From Pseudomonas oryzihabitans NBRC 102199 (GTDB lineage Bacteria > Pseudomonadota > Gammaproteobacteria > Pseudomonadales > Pseudomonadaceae), in assembly GCF_000730625.1 (NCBI RefSeq), contig NZ_BBIT01000005.1:682001-746000 (forward strand): DNA of 64,000 bases, read 5' to 3'. The notes under the pieces are model-generated. The model was not told the DNA's origin, did no database searches, and worked only from the letters and a program-made list of their open reading frames with translations. The position numbers were made by a program, and so were the translations under genes. Below are positions 57,052 to 64,000 of this stretch, in pieces (the first letter of the stretch is position 1; the number at the start of each line of letters is the position of its first letter).

Positions 57052-58428
57052 TCAGGCCAGGCCGGGTAGCTCGACGTATACCCCCAGCCCGCGTCCCTGC
57101 AGGCCTTCGCCCAGGTGCAGGCTGCCGCCATGGATTTCGACGATGCGCTTGACGATGGGCAGCCCCAGGCCGCTGCCGACGTTCTGGCCAGCGCTCTCGC
57201 TGCGGTAGAAACGAGTGAAGATCACCGCCCGTTCTTCCGGACTGACCCCGGGGCCGCTGTCGCAGACGTCGATACGTACCTGGCCGGGCACCTCCTCGAC
57301 GACCCGGACCAGCACCTGGCCGCCGCTGGGGGTATAGCGGATGGCGTTGCCGACCAGGTTGGTGAGCAGCACGCCCAGCCAGGTGGGAATACCCGACAGC
57401 TTGACCTCCTGATCCTCCAGCACTAGGTCGATGTTCTTCTCGATGGCCAGGGGCGCGAGTTCCGACAGGGTATCCGCTGCCAGCCGGCCGAGATGGACGG
57501 GGACGAACTGCTCCTGCAGGGCGCCGCTGTCCAGCCGCGCCAGGAGCAGGATCTGCTCCATCAGCTGGCTGATGCGTTCGGCGCTGCGACGCACCTGCAC
57601 CAGGCCGCGGGCATGGGCCTGGGGATCGCTGGATCTCAGGGCGACCTGGGTATGGGTCAGCAGACTGGCGAGGGGGGTGCGGATCTCGTGGGCGGCGTCG
57701 CTGGTCAGCCGGCGCTCCGCCTCCAGGGCCCCGTCCAGGCGTTCCAGCAGGGCGTTGATCTCCTCCACCAGGACCGCGGCTTCCAGCGGCACCCGGCTCA
57801 GCGGCAACGGCTCCAGACGCTGGGCGGAGCGCTGCTTGATCTGCGCGGCCAGCTGGCGCAGGGGCTCCAGACCGCGGGTGACGCCGAACCAGATGAGGGC
57901 GGCCAGCACCGGCAGGGCCAGGGCCAGGGGAAACAGCGAGCCGAGCAGCAGCAGGTTGGTGGCGCCGCGGCGATCGGCCAGGTTTTCGTAGATCCAGATG
58001 CGCCCCTCGCCGCTGCTCAGCCGCAACACGCGCCAGTGCTGCCCCTCGGCCAGCAGGCTGCTGAAGCCGGGCGGCTGGTCGGCCAGACCGGCCGGCGGCG
58101 CCGGGGTGCCGAGGCGCTGGTCGCCGGCCTGCAGCAGATAGCCCAGGGCGTTGCGCCGCTTGAACAGCGGCAGGTCGGCGATGGCTGTGCGGCTTCGCTC
58201 CAGGGCCCGGGCCGCGGGCGGCAGACTGCGGTCACCGCCCTCGCCCAGGGTGGCCAGGTGCAGGGCGGCCGAGCCGAAGTCGAGCATGTCCTCGTCGGCC
58301 AGGCGATTCACCTGGCGCAGGACCAGCTGGTAGGTCACTAGGGCGGCGATCAGCCAGCAGGCGAAGATGCCGCACAGCAGCAGCGTCAGCAGCCGCCGGC
58401 GCAGCGAGACGGCTGGGCCGTCGGTCAT
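57052..58428 (-). CDS. pmrB: Two-component sensor histidine kinase PmrB
   Basis: A 458-residue kinase: membrane helix 1 (about 12-34), periplasmic sensor (about 35-160), membrane helix 2 (about 163-185), HAMP, dimerisation domain with phospho-acceptor SDAAHEIRTPL, and ATPase with LLTNLVGNAIRYTPSGG, DSGPGVS and GSGLGLPIV. Pairing with PmrA and the ATGA overlap identify it. In P. aeruginosa PmrAB responds to low Mg2+ and cationic peptides and induces lipid A modification. No arn genes are nearby. The sensor domain was not matched residue by residue. Confidence 0.85.
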   Translation of the reverse strand: MTDGPAVSLRRRLLTLLLCGIFACWLIAALVTYQLVLRQVNRLADEDMLDFGSAALHLATLGEGGDRSLPPAARALERSRTAIADLPLFKRRNALGYLLQAGDQRLGTPAPPAGLADQPPGFSSLLAEGQHWRVLRLSSGEGRIWIYENLADRRGATNLLLLGSLFPLALALPVLAALIWFGVTRGLEPLRQLAAQIKQRSAQRLEPLPLSRVPLEAAVLVEEINALLERLDGALEAERRLTSDAAHEIRTPLASLLTHTQVALRSSDPQAHARGLVQVRRSAERISQLMEQILLLARLDSGALQEQFVPVHLGRLAADTLSELAPLAIEKNIDLVLEDQEVKLSGIPTWLGVLLTNLVGNAIRYTPSGGQVLVRVVEEVPGQVRIDVCDSGPGVSPEERAVIFTRFYRSESAGQNVGSGLGLPIVKRIVEIHGGSLHLGEGLQGRGLGVYVELPGLA

Positions 58429-59099
58429 GGAGCCGGCCGCTCGGGCTGGTCGATGCCGTAGCCGATGCCGCGCACGGTGCGGATCAGGCTGGTGCCGAGC
58501 TTGCGTCTGAGGTGATGGATATGGACCTCGATGGCGTTGCTCTCGACGTCACCGTCCCAGCCATAGAGCGCCTGCTCCAGGCGATTGCGCGAGAGCACCT
58601 TGCCCATGTTTTCCAGCAGCAGGCGCAGCAGGGCGTATTCCCGCGGTGCCAGCTCCACCGGCTGGCCGGCCAGGGTCACCCGGTGGGTGGCCGGATCGAC
58701 CCGCAGCTCGTTGTGCTCCAGTTGCGGCAGGGCCCGGCCGGCGCTGCGGCGGGTGAGGGCGCGGACCCGGGCGAGCAGTTCGTCCAGGTCGAAGGGTTTG
58801 GTCAGGTAGTCGTCGGCGCCGGTGTCCAGGCCGGTGACCCGGTCGGTGACCTTGTCGCGGGCGGTGAGGATCAGCACTGGGGTGGCGTCGCCGCGCTTGC
58901 GCAGCGCGGCCAGGACCTCGAGTCCCGAGCGGCGGGGCAGGCCGATGTCGAGCACCACCAGATCGAAGGGATCGGTTTCCAGCGCCGCCTGGGCGGCCTG
59001 GCCATCGGTCACCCAGTCGACGGTATCGCCTTCCAGGGCCAGGCCGGCGCGGATGCCGTCGCCCAGCAGCATGTCGTCTTCGGCCAGCAGTATTCTCAT
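58425..59099 (-). CDS. pmrA: OmpR-family response regulator PmrA
   Basis: A 224-residue regulator: MRILLAEDDMLLGDGIRAGL, phospho-acceptor in DLVVLDIGLPRRSG, switch lysine in YLTKPFDLDEL, then a winged-helix domain with ELAPREYALLRLLLEN and HHLRRKLGTSLIRTVRGIGYGID. The sequence is very close to what I recall of P. aeruginosa PmrA. A PmrA-type box lies upstream, supporting the name and autoregulation. It precedes and overlaps pmrB by 4 bp. QseB is the nearest alternative. Confidence 0.88.
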   Translation of the reverse strand: MRILLAEDDMLLGDGIRAGLALEGDTVDWVTDGQAAQAALETDPFDLVVLDIGLPRRSGLEVLAALRKRGDATPVLILTARDKVTDRVTGLDTGADDYLTKPFDLDELLARVRALTRRSAGRALPQLEHNELRVDPATHRVTLAGQPVELAPREYALLRLLLENMGKVLSRNRLEQALYGWDGDVESNAIEVHIHHLRRKLGTSLIRTVRGIGYGIDQPERPAP

Positions 59100-59201
59100 C
59101 GGATTTTCCCAGGCGGTTGAGCGGTTTTACCGCTCCGGGCCGGCCTCGGCAAGAGCGGTGACCATCTCCAGGATGGTCAGCCTCCAGCCTAGGCCAGGGC
59201 G

Positions 59202-59218
59202 CTTAAGGCCGGATTAAC
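59202..59218 (-). promoter_or_regulatory. PmrA box upstream of pmrAB
   Basis: Minus-strand GTTAATCCGGCCTTAAG: two hexamers, GTTAAT and CTTAAG, 5 nt apart, matching (C/T)TTAA(G/T)-N5-(C/T)TTAA(G/T) at all but the first base. A weak -10 (TAGGCT) begins 10 nt later. It starts 6 bp after the stop codon of the upstream dehydrogenase gene. Confidence 0.7.
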
Positions 59219-59223
59219 ACGGC

Positions 59224-60552
59224 TCAGGGACGCTGGGCGCTGACCCGCCAGATCGTATTGCCGACATCGTCGGCCACCAGCAGGCCGCCGTGACCATCGT
59301 TGACCACCCCGACCGGACGTCCCTGGGCCTCTTCCTTGCCATTGAGGAAGCCGGTCAGCAGGTCGCGCGGCGGGCCGCTGGGCTTGCCGTTCTGGAAGGG
59401 CACGAAGACGACCTTGTAGCCGCTCTTGGGATCGCGATTCCAGGAGCCGTGCTGGCCGACGAACATGCCCTGGCGAAACGCCGTCGGCAACTCGCTGTCG
59501 GCGCTCGCGAAGGCCAGGCCCAGGGAGGCGGTGTGGGTACCCAGGGCGTAGTCCGGGGTCAGCGCCTTGGCCACCAGATCCGGGCGGGGCGGCTGTACCC
59601 GGCTGTCCACGGTCTTGCCCCAGTAGCTGTAGGGCCAGCCATAGAAGCCGCCGTCCTGCACCGAGGTGGCATAGTCCGGCACCAGGTCGCTGCCGATCTC
59701 GTCGCGTTCGTTGACCACCGTCCACAGTTTGCCGGTGGTGGGCTCCCAGTCCAGCCCATTGGGGTTGCGCAGACCGGTGGCGAACAGGCGTTTCTGGCCG
59801 CTGGCGCGATCTAGCTCCCAGATGGCGGCGCGGCCTTCCTCGATATCCAGGCCGTTTTCGCCGACGTTGCTGTTGGAGCCCACGGTGAGATAGAGCTTCT
59901 TGCCGTCGCGGCTGGCGATGACGTTCTTGGTCCAGTGGTGATTGATGCCCGCCGGTAGCTCGGTGACCGTCACCGGCTGGCCTTCCAGGCGAGTCGCACC
60001 GGGGCGATAGGAGAAGCGCACCAGGGCATCGGCATTGGCGACATAAAAGTCCTCGCCCACCAGCACCATGCCGAACGGCGAATGCAGCTGTTCGGCGAAG
60101 ACGGTGCGGGTCTCGGCGACGCCATCGCCGTCGGCATCGCGCAACAGGGTGATGCGGTCGGCGCTGGGCACCCCGGCGCCGGCCTTCTTCATGAACAGAC
60201 CCGCGATCCAGTTCTTGATCCCGGGAAAGCCCTCGCGCTTGGGCGCATTGCTTTCCGCCACCAGCACATCGCCATTGGGCAGCACATAGAGCCAGCGCGG
60301 ATGGTCCAGGCCACGGGCGAAGGCCTGGACCTGGGTGCCGGGCGCGGCAGTGGGCTTGCCGCCTTCGGGCCAGCCGACCGCCGGGGCCACGTTGATGGTC
60401 GGCAGCAGTGTCTTGTGGGGTTCCGGCAGGGTCGGCGTCGGCCCATAGCCGGCTTCGCGCTGCAGGCGCGCGGTCTCGCCGCAGCCGAGCAGGGTCACGG
60501 CGGCCAGGGTCAGGGCCAGGGTACGCAAGGGATGGGGCGTGCTCAGGGGCAT
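59224..60552 (-). CDS. PQQ-dependent sugar dehydrogenase, lipoprotein (sorbosone dehydrogenase-like)
   Basis: A 442-residue lipoprotein: signal [26 protein letters not shown] with lipobox LLGC, then a six-bladed propeller of the soluble glucose/sorbosone dehydrogenase family. Blade motifs include [51 protein letters not shown] and [12 protein letters not shown]. The GLRNP-N and NERD phrases place PQQ/Ca binding. The substrate is an aldose or sorbosone-like sugar, not known. No PQQ genes are nearby. Upstream in transcription of pmrAB but probably separate, since the PmrA box lies between. Confidence 0.87.
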   Translation of the reverse strand: MPLSTPHPLRTLALTLAAVTLLGCGETARLQREAGYGPTPTLPEPHKTLLPTINVAPAVGWPEGGKPTAAPGTQVQAFARGLDHPRWLYVLPNGDVLVAESNAPKREGFPGIKNWIAGLFMKKAGAGVPSADRITLLRDADGDGVAETRTVFAEQLHSPFGMVLVGEDFYVANADALVRFSYRPGATRLEGQPVTVTELPAGINHHWTKNVIASRDGKKLYLTVGSNSNVGENGLDIEEGRAAIWELDRASGQKRLFATGLRNPNGLDWEPTTGKLWTVVNERDEIGSDLVPDYATSVQDGGFYGWPYSYWGKTVDSRVQPPRPDLVAKALTPDYALGTHTASLGLAFASADSELPTAFRQGMFVGQHGSWNRDPKSGYKVVFVPFQNGKPSGPPRDLLTGFLNGKEEAQGRPVGVVNDGHGGLLVADDVGNTIWRVSAQRP

Positions 60553-60993
60553 GGCAGGGCTCTCGCGAGGGGCTCGCAGGATAGAGCCCGGCTGCCGGCG
60601 AACGTTCCTGGGCCGGCCCCATGGCCACCCTGGGCATCTGTGCAGCCCGGTTTTGAAAATGACTCTTTTTACCAAGTCGGTCTTTTTGAGTGCTCGGGCG
60701 CTGCGCTCGTTCTTTCACGGATACGGAAAGTCCTGCCGATTCAAGGTGTTAGCGGGACTGCACCGAGGTCTGCGGAAAAGCGCCGGCTATCTGACGTAAA
60801 TCAAAGCGTAACCATCTGTTTTTGAACGAAAAAATTCACTAAAGCTGGCGCAGCTGACGCCGATAGCTGCCCCAACAATGACGACGAAGTCGCACCCAGT
60901 GGCGCCGCAAGCGGACGCGGTCGCCTGAACTCGCCTACGCCAGGACCCGCTAGCTTGCGGGGGCGGGGAGTCTTTCTTTTCACAGGTGCAGTC
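60553..60993. other. Divergent gap between the PQQ dehydrogenase and GH5 genes
   Basis: About 440 bp with no ORF that has a ribosome site. The middle (about 60650-60850) is noticeably more AT-rich than the flanks, with AAAAT and TTTTT runs, so promoters of both genes probably lie here. No clear operator or terminator was recognised. Confidence 0.5.
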
Positions 60994-62037
60994 ATGCAAT
61001 CCCTTACCCGGCGCTTGCGCCAGTTTTCCCTGCGGCTGGCCGGTACCCTGGCCCTGAGCAGCGCACTCCTGGGTTCGGCCCAGGCGGTCGACCTGGTCGG
61101 TCTCAACTTCTCCGGTGCCGGCTTCGCCAGCCAGGTGCTACCCGGCCTCAACAACCGCAACTACATCTTTCCCAGCGAACAGCACTTCAAGGACTGGAGC
61201 GCCAAGGGCATCAAGCTGGTGCGCTTTCCGATCATCTGGGAGCGCATCCAGCCCAACCTGAATTCGATGCTGGATCCGGACTATGGCGCCCTGGTCACCC
61301 AGACGCTGAATTACGCCCAGAAGTATGGCGTCAAGGTGATCCTCGACCTGCACAACTATGCGCGCTATCGCGGCGAGGTGATCGGCGCGGGCAAGGTCAC
61401 CTACTTCAACTACTGGGACGTGACCTATCGCCTGGCCTTCCGCTTCGGCAAGCACCCGGCGCTCTTCGGTTACGACATCATGAACGAGCCCCACGACGCC
61501 GTGGCCTTCTGGCCGACCGCCGCCCAGCACGGCATCAACGGCATCCGTACCGTGGACAGCGTCCACCCCATCATCGTCGAGGGCAACGGCTGGTCCAGCG
61601 CCGCGCGCTGGCCGCAGTGGAACGATCCGCTGCTGGCGCTCAAGGACCCGGCCAACAAGCTGATCTTTTCCGCCCACGTCTATTTCGACAATGACGGTGG
61701 CGGCCAGTACGCCAGCAAGGACATGAGCGGCTTCGACCCCATGGTCGGGGTGAATCGCGTCAAGCCCTTCGTCGACTGGCTGAAGAAGAACGGCAAGCAG
61801 GGCTACATCGGCGAATTCGGCGTGCCGGACGACGATCCGCGCTGGCTGGTGGCCATGGACAACATGCTGGCCTATCTCAAGCAGCACTGCATTCCGGCCA
61901 GCTACTGGGCCGCCGGTCCCGGCTGGGGCAACTACAACCTGGCGGTGGAACCCATCAACGGCGTGGATCGACCCCAGTGGGCGACCCTGAAGAAGTACGT
62001 CGACAGCAGCAGCTGCGCGAGCATCGGCCCCAAATAA
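60994..62037 (+). CDS. Secreted glycoside hydrolase family 5 (cellulase-like)
   Basis: A 347-residue secreted enzyme. ATG 60994 gives the signal MQSLTRRLRQFSLRLAGTLALSSALLGSAQA followed by the GH5 barrel: VRFPIIWERIQP, LDLHNYARYRG, acid/base Glu in GYDIMNEPHD, HVYFDND and nucleophile Glu in GYIGEFGVPDDD. These are the hallmarks of family 5 endo-glucanases. The substrate could be cellulose or another beta-glucan. It lacks a carbohydrate-binding module. Two cysteines in the C-terminal part may pair. It sits alone, away from cellulose synthase genes. Confidence 0.9.
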   Translation: MQSLTRRLRQFSLRLAGTLALSSALLGSAQAVDLVGLNFSGAGFASQVLPGLNNRNYIFPSEQHFKDWSAKGIKLVRFPIIWERIQPNLNSMLDPDYGALVTQTLNYAQKYGVKVILDLHNYARYRGEVIGAGKVTYFNYWDVTYRLAFRFGKHPALFGYDIMNEPHDAVAFWPTAAQHGINGIRTVDSVHPIIVEGNGWSSAARWPQWNDPLLALKDPANKLIFSAHVYFDNDGGGQYASKDMSGFDPMVGVNRVKPFVDWLKKNGKQGYIGEFGVPDDDPRWLVAMDNMLAYLKQHCIPASYWAAGPGWGNYNLAVEPINGVDRPQWATLKKYVDSSSCASIGPK

Positions 62038-62114
62038 GCCCGGCCAGCGATGGCGGTCCCCGGGGTCGGCAGGCTACCCTTGCCTTTTAACCGTGCCAGC
62101 CCCGAGGACCTCTC

Positions 62115-62498
62115 ATGAGCCAGATTCCCGCCGACCTGCGTTATGCCGCCAGCCACGAATGGGCCCGTCTGGAAGCCGACGGTAGCGTGACCGTCGGCAT
62201 TTCCGACCATGCCCAGGAAGCCCTGGGCGATGTGGTCTTCATCGAACTGCCGGAAGTCGGCAAGACCCTCGCCGCCGGTGACCAGGCCGGGGTGGTGGAA
62301 TCGGTGAAGGCGGCCTCGGACATCTATGCCCCGGTGGGTGGCGAGGTGATCGCCGTCAACGAGGCCCTGGCCGACGCCCCCGAGCAGGTCAATGGCGAGC
62401 CCTATGGCGCCTGGTTCTTCAAGCTCAAGCCGCAGGATGCGGCCGAGCTGGACAAGCTGCTCGACGCCGACGGCTATCGCGCCGCCAGCGAGAGCTGA
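62115..62498 (+). CDS. gcvH: Glycine cleavage system H protein (orphan)
   Basis: A 127-residue lipoyl carrier. The lipoylated lysine is in [19 protein letters not shown], in a beta-barrel flanked by [30 protein letters not shown]-type sequence, typical of GcvH. GAGGA is 6 nt before the ATG. It carries aminomethyl groups between GcvP and GcvT. Neither gene is within the window downstream or upstream, so it is an isolated copy here. It ends at a strong terminator. No glycine riboswitch is visible before it. Confidence 0.95.
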   Translation: MSQIPADLRYAASHEWARLEADGSVTVGISDHAQEALGDVVFIELPEVGKTLAAGDQAGVVESVKAASDIYAPVGGEVIAVNEALADAPEQVNGEPYGAWFFKLKPQDAAELDKLLDADGYRAASES

Positions 62499-62526
62499 GG
62501 CGCCATCCGCCGCCCGGATCCCGGGC

Positions 62527-62569
62527 AAAAAAGAACCCCGCGCGGCGTGGCCGGCGGGGTTCTTTTTTT
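62527..62569. terminator. Bidirectional terminator between gcvH and the DUF2388 gene
   Basis: AAAAAAGAACCCCG ... CGGGGTTCTTTTTTT flanks a GC-rich loop; A and T tracts on both sides suit both convergent genes. Confidence 0.92.
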
Positions 62570-62578
62570 GCCTGGCCC

Positions 62579-62893
62579 TTACTGGGTCAGGATACGCATG
62601 GCGAGATCGCTGTCGCTGGCCTTGAGGCCAGGCTCGGCGGCGCGCATGTCGCGCAGCGCGGCTTCCAGGTAGGGGCCACGGATCTGGCCATTGCTGGCCA
62701 GGTAGGAGCTGGCGTCGTCCTGGGTGGCGGCGACGATCTTGTGGTCGTCACGGCTGGTGGTATAGAACGAGCCCGAGGTCGCCCCGAGGGTCGCGGCATG
62801 CCGCCAGAACCGGGCATCCGCGTTGGCGGCGGTGGTCGCGGCCAGCAGCGGCAGGCCGATCAGGGAAACCAGAGCAAGCTTCTTCAGGCGCAT
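62579..62893 (-). CDS. DUF2388-family exported protein
   Basis: A 104-residue protein with signal peptide MRLKKLALVSLIGLPLLAATTAANA, AGGAGAT 8 nt before the ATG. The mature part has the DUF2388 pattern: ATSGSFYTTSRDDHKIVAATQDDAS, LASNGQIRGPYLEAALRDMR and an end in SDLAMRILTQ. Pseudomonads carry several such small periplasmic proteins with no known function. It has no cysteine in the mature part. It is on the same strand as the downstream part of the hybrid kinase, 87 bp after the kinase stop. Confidence 0.85.
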   Translation of the reverse strand: MRLKKLALVSLIGLPLLAATTAANADARFWRHAATLGATSGSFYTTSRDDHKIVAATQDDASSYLASNGQIRGPYLEAALRDMRAAEPGLKASDSDLAMRILTQ

Positions 62894-62980
62894 GGATGAG
62901 ATCTCCTTCTTGAGGTTTCCTATAGAGAGCTCAGACGTCCTTCGAGTTCCAGCGCCCTGTGCCGGCTTCTTCGCCGGCGC

Positions 62981-64000
62981 CTAGTGCTGGATCATGCTGT
63001 GGATGCGCTCCGCCAGGGCATCGATGTCGAAGGGCTTGATCAGCATGTCCATGTTCTCGCCGAGGAATTCGCCGCGCACCTTGGCGTTCTTGGCATAGCC
63101 GGTGATGAACAGCACCTTGAGCTCGGGACGCCGACCACGGGCGATCTCGGCGAGCTGGCGGCCGTTCATGCCGGGCAGGCCGACGTCGCTGATGAGCAGG
63201 TCCAGCCGCTGATCGCTCTCGATGATCGGCAGGGCGCCATCGGCATCGCTCGCCTCCAGCGCGGTGTAGCCCAGCTCCGCGAGCACCTCCAGCACGATCA
63301 TGCGCACCGCGTATTCGTCCTCCACCACCAGCACGGTCTGGCCGGCTTCGGCGCGGGGCGCGACCTTGAGCGTCGGTTGATCGGTGGCGGCGGCCGCCAC
63401 CTCCGGATGGCGCGGCAGATAGAGACTGATGGTGGTGCCCTGGCCCTGTTCGGTGTCGATGCGCGCGGTGCCGCCGGACTGCTTGACGAAGCCGTAGATC
63501 ATCGACAGGCCGAGCCCCGTGCCCTGGCCGGCCGGCTTGGTGGTGAAGAAGGGTTCGAAGGCCTTGGCCTTGACCTCCGGTGGCATGCCGGTGCCGGTGT
63601 CGGCCACGCTCAGGCGCACATAGTCGCCCGGCGTCAGGGATTCGCGGGCCGCCGCCTCGGCGTCGAGGCTGAGGTTGGCGGTGGCGATGCACAGCTCGCC
63701 GCCGGCGGGCATGGCGTCGCGGCCATTGATGACCAGGTTGAGCAGGGCGTTTTCCAGCTGGTGGGTATCGCTGTGGGCCAGCCAGGCGACCGGCGCCAGA
63801 TCCAGGCGCAGGGCGACGTTTTCGCCCACGGTGCGCACCAGCAGGTCCTGCAGCGAGGCGACCAGCTGGTGGACGTCCACCGGCTGCGGGTCCAGGGTCT
63901 GGCGGCGGGCGAAGGCCAGCAGCCGGTGGGTGAGGGCGGCGGCACGGTCGGCCGAATTGACCGCCGCGTTGATGTAGCGATCCAGATCCTGGGTGCGGCC
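62981..64000 (-). CDS. Hybrid sensor histidine kinase, C-terminal part (N-terminus outside window)
   Basis: The frame is open through base 64000, so the gene continues beyond the window; 339 codons are visible. In order: end of the dimerisation domain (DRAAALTHRLLAFARRQTLDPQPVDV), ATPase with LENALLNLVINGRDAMPAGGELCI, DTGTGMP, EPFFTTKPAGQGTGLGLSMIYGF, and a C-terminal receiver (VLVVEDEYAVRMIV, acceptor in DLLISDVGLPGMNG, switch lysine in DMLIKPFDID). It belongs to the blue-light/PAS-type hybrid kinase group by its DAMPAGG and GLSMVYGF-like phrases. The sensory input cannot be seen. Confidence 0.92.
   Translation of the reverse strand, partial: GRTQDLDRYINAAVNSADRAAALTHRLLAFARRQTLDPQPVDVHQLVASLQDLLVRTVGENVALRLDLAPVAWLAHSDTHQLENALLNLVINGRDAMPAGGELCIATANLSLDAEAAARESLTPGDYVRLSVADTGTGMPPEVKAKAFEPFFTTKPAGQGTGLGLSMIYGFVKQSGGTARIDTEQGQGTTISLYLPRHPEVAAAATDQPTLKVAPRAEAGQTVLVVEDEYAVRMIVLEVLAELGYTALEASDADGALPIIESDQRLDLLISDVGLPGMNGRQLAEIARGRRPELKVLFITGYAKNAKVRGEFLGENMDMLIKPFDIDALAERIHSMIQH

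Noticed and set aside
62038-62114. Glycine riboswitch before gcvH
   Set aside because: The gap of 77 bp is too short for a tandem aptamer and no conserved motif is present.

Overview
The window is a 64 kb piece of a GC-rich gammaproteobacterial chromosome, almost certainly Pseudomonas. The basis is gene order and family resemblance: trmL / ntrC-ntrB / DUF4124 pair / glnA / thiI / typA / estP, and metK with its ArsR-methyltransferase regulator, tktA / epd / pgk / fba, are arrangements known from pseudomonads. Some features are not typical of P. aeruginosa or P. putida, such as a class Ib ribonucleotide reductase operon, which hints at a lineage like the P. oryzihabitans group. The species cannot be fixed from the sequence alone. 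No rRNA, tRNA, CRISPR array, phage or insertion sequence was found. It reads as core chromosome with small accessory islands.

Layout. 1-5.3 kb: the 3' end of putA, an orphan FdhF/YdeP molybdoenzyme, trmL and a small membrane protein. 5.4-12.1 kb is the nitrogen-control locus: a probable NrsZ-type sRNA with its own sigma-54 promoter, a large inverted repeat, ntrC, ntrB, two DUF4124 proteins and glnA. The sigma-54 promoters and NtrC-type sites are visible. 12.2-18.9 kb: thiI, typA, an LprI-like protein, a 125-bp tandem repeat array and the autotransporter esterase gene estP. 19-22.3 kb: a PotD-like binding protein overlapping a membrane GGDEF-EAL enzyme (NspS/MbaA-like architecture). 22.5-29.3 kb: a PAP2 phosphatase, metK with its likely SahR-type regulator, and a divergent pqiA-pqiA-pqiB-pqiC operon.

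29.4-35.5 kb: tktA, a solitary vgrG, and an alkylation-repair pair (Ada-AlkA fusion plus Ogt). 35.5-39.9 kb: palindromic and tandem repeats, then nrdHIEF with an NrdR-like box and a strong leader hairpin. 40.2-44.2 kb: epd-pgk-(two small lipoproteins)-fba, the central carbon block. 44.2-51.9 kb is the most accessory-looking part: an M48-like protein that has lost its catalytic glutamate, a nucleoside hydrolase, SOS-controlled yebG, a frameshifted MurJ-like flippase, a SAF-domain oxidoreductase and a HAD phosphatase. 52-64 kb: a cold-shock protein, an MFS exporter, an acyltransferase, an HD-GYP protein, a GST, pmrAB with a visible PmrA box, a PQQ-type sugar dehydrogenase, a GH5 glycosidase, an orphan gcvH, a DUF2388 protein and the 3' part of a hybrid histidine kinase.

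The genes group into nitrogen control (NtrBC, GlnA, sRNA), the SAM cycle (MetK and regulator), envelope maintenance (Pqi, PAP2, PmrAB, acyltransferase, lipoproteins), cyclic-di-GMP signalling (GGDEF-EAL pair, HD-GYP), DNA repair and dNTP supply (Ada-AlkA, Ogt, YebG, NrdHIEF) and glycolysis / pentose phosphate metabolism. All family assignments are from reading the sequence; no database search was run.
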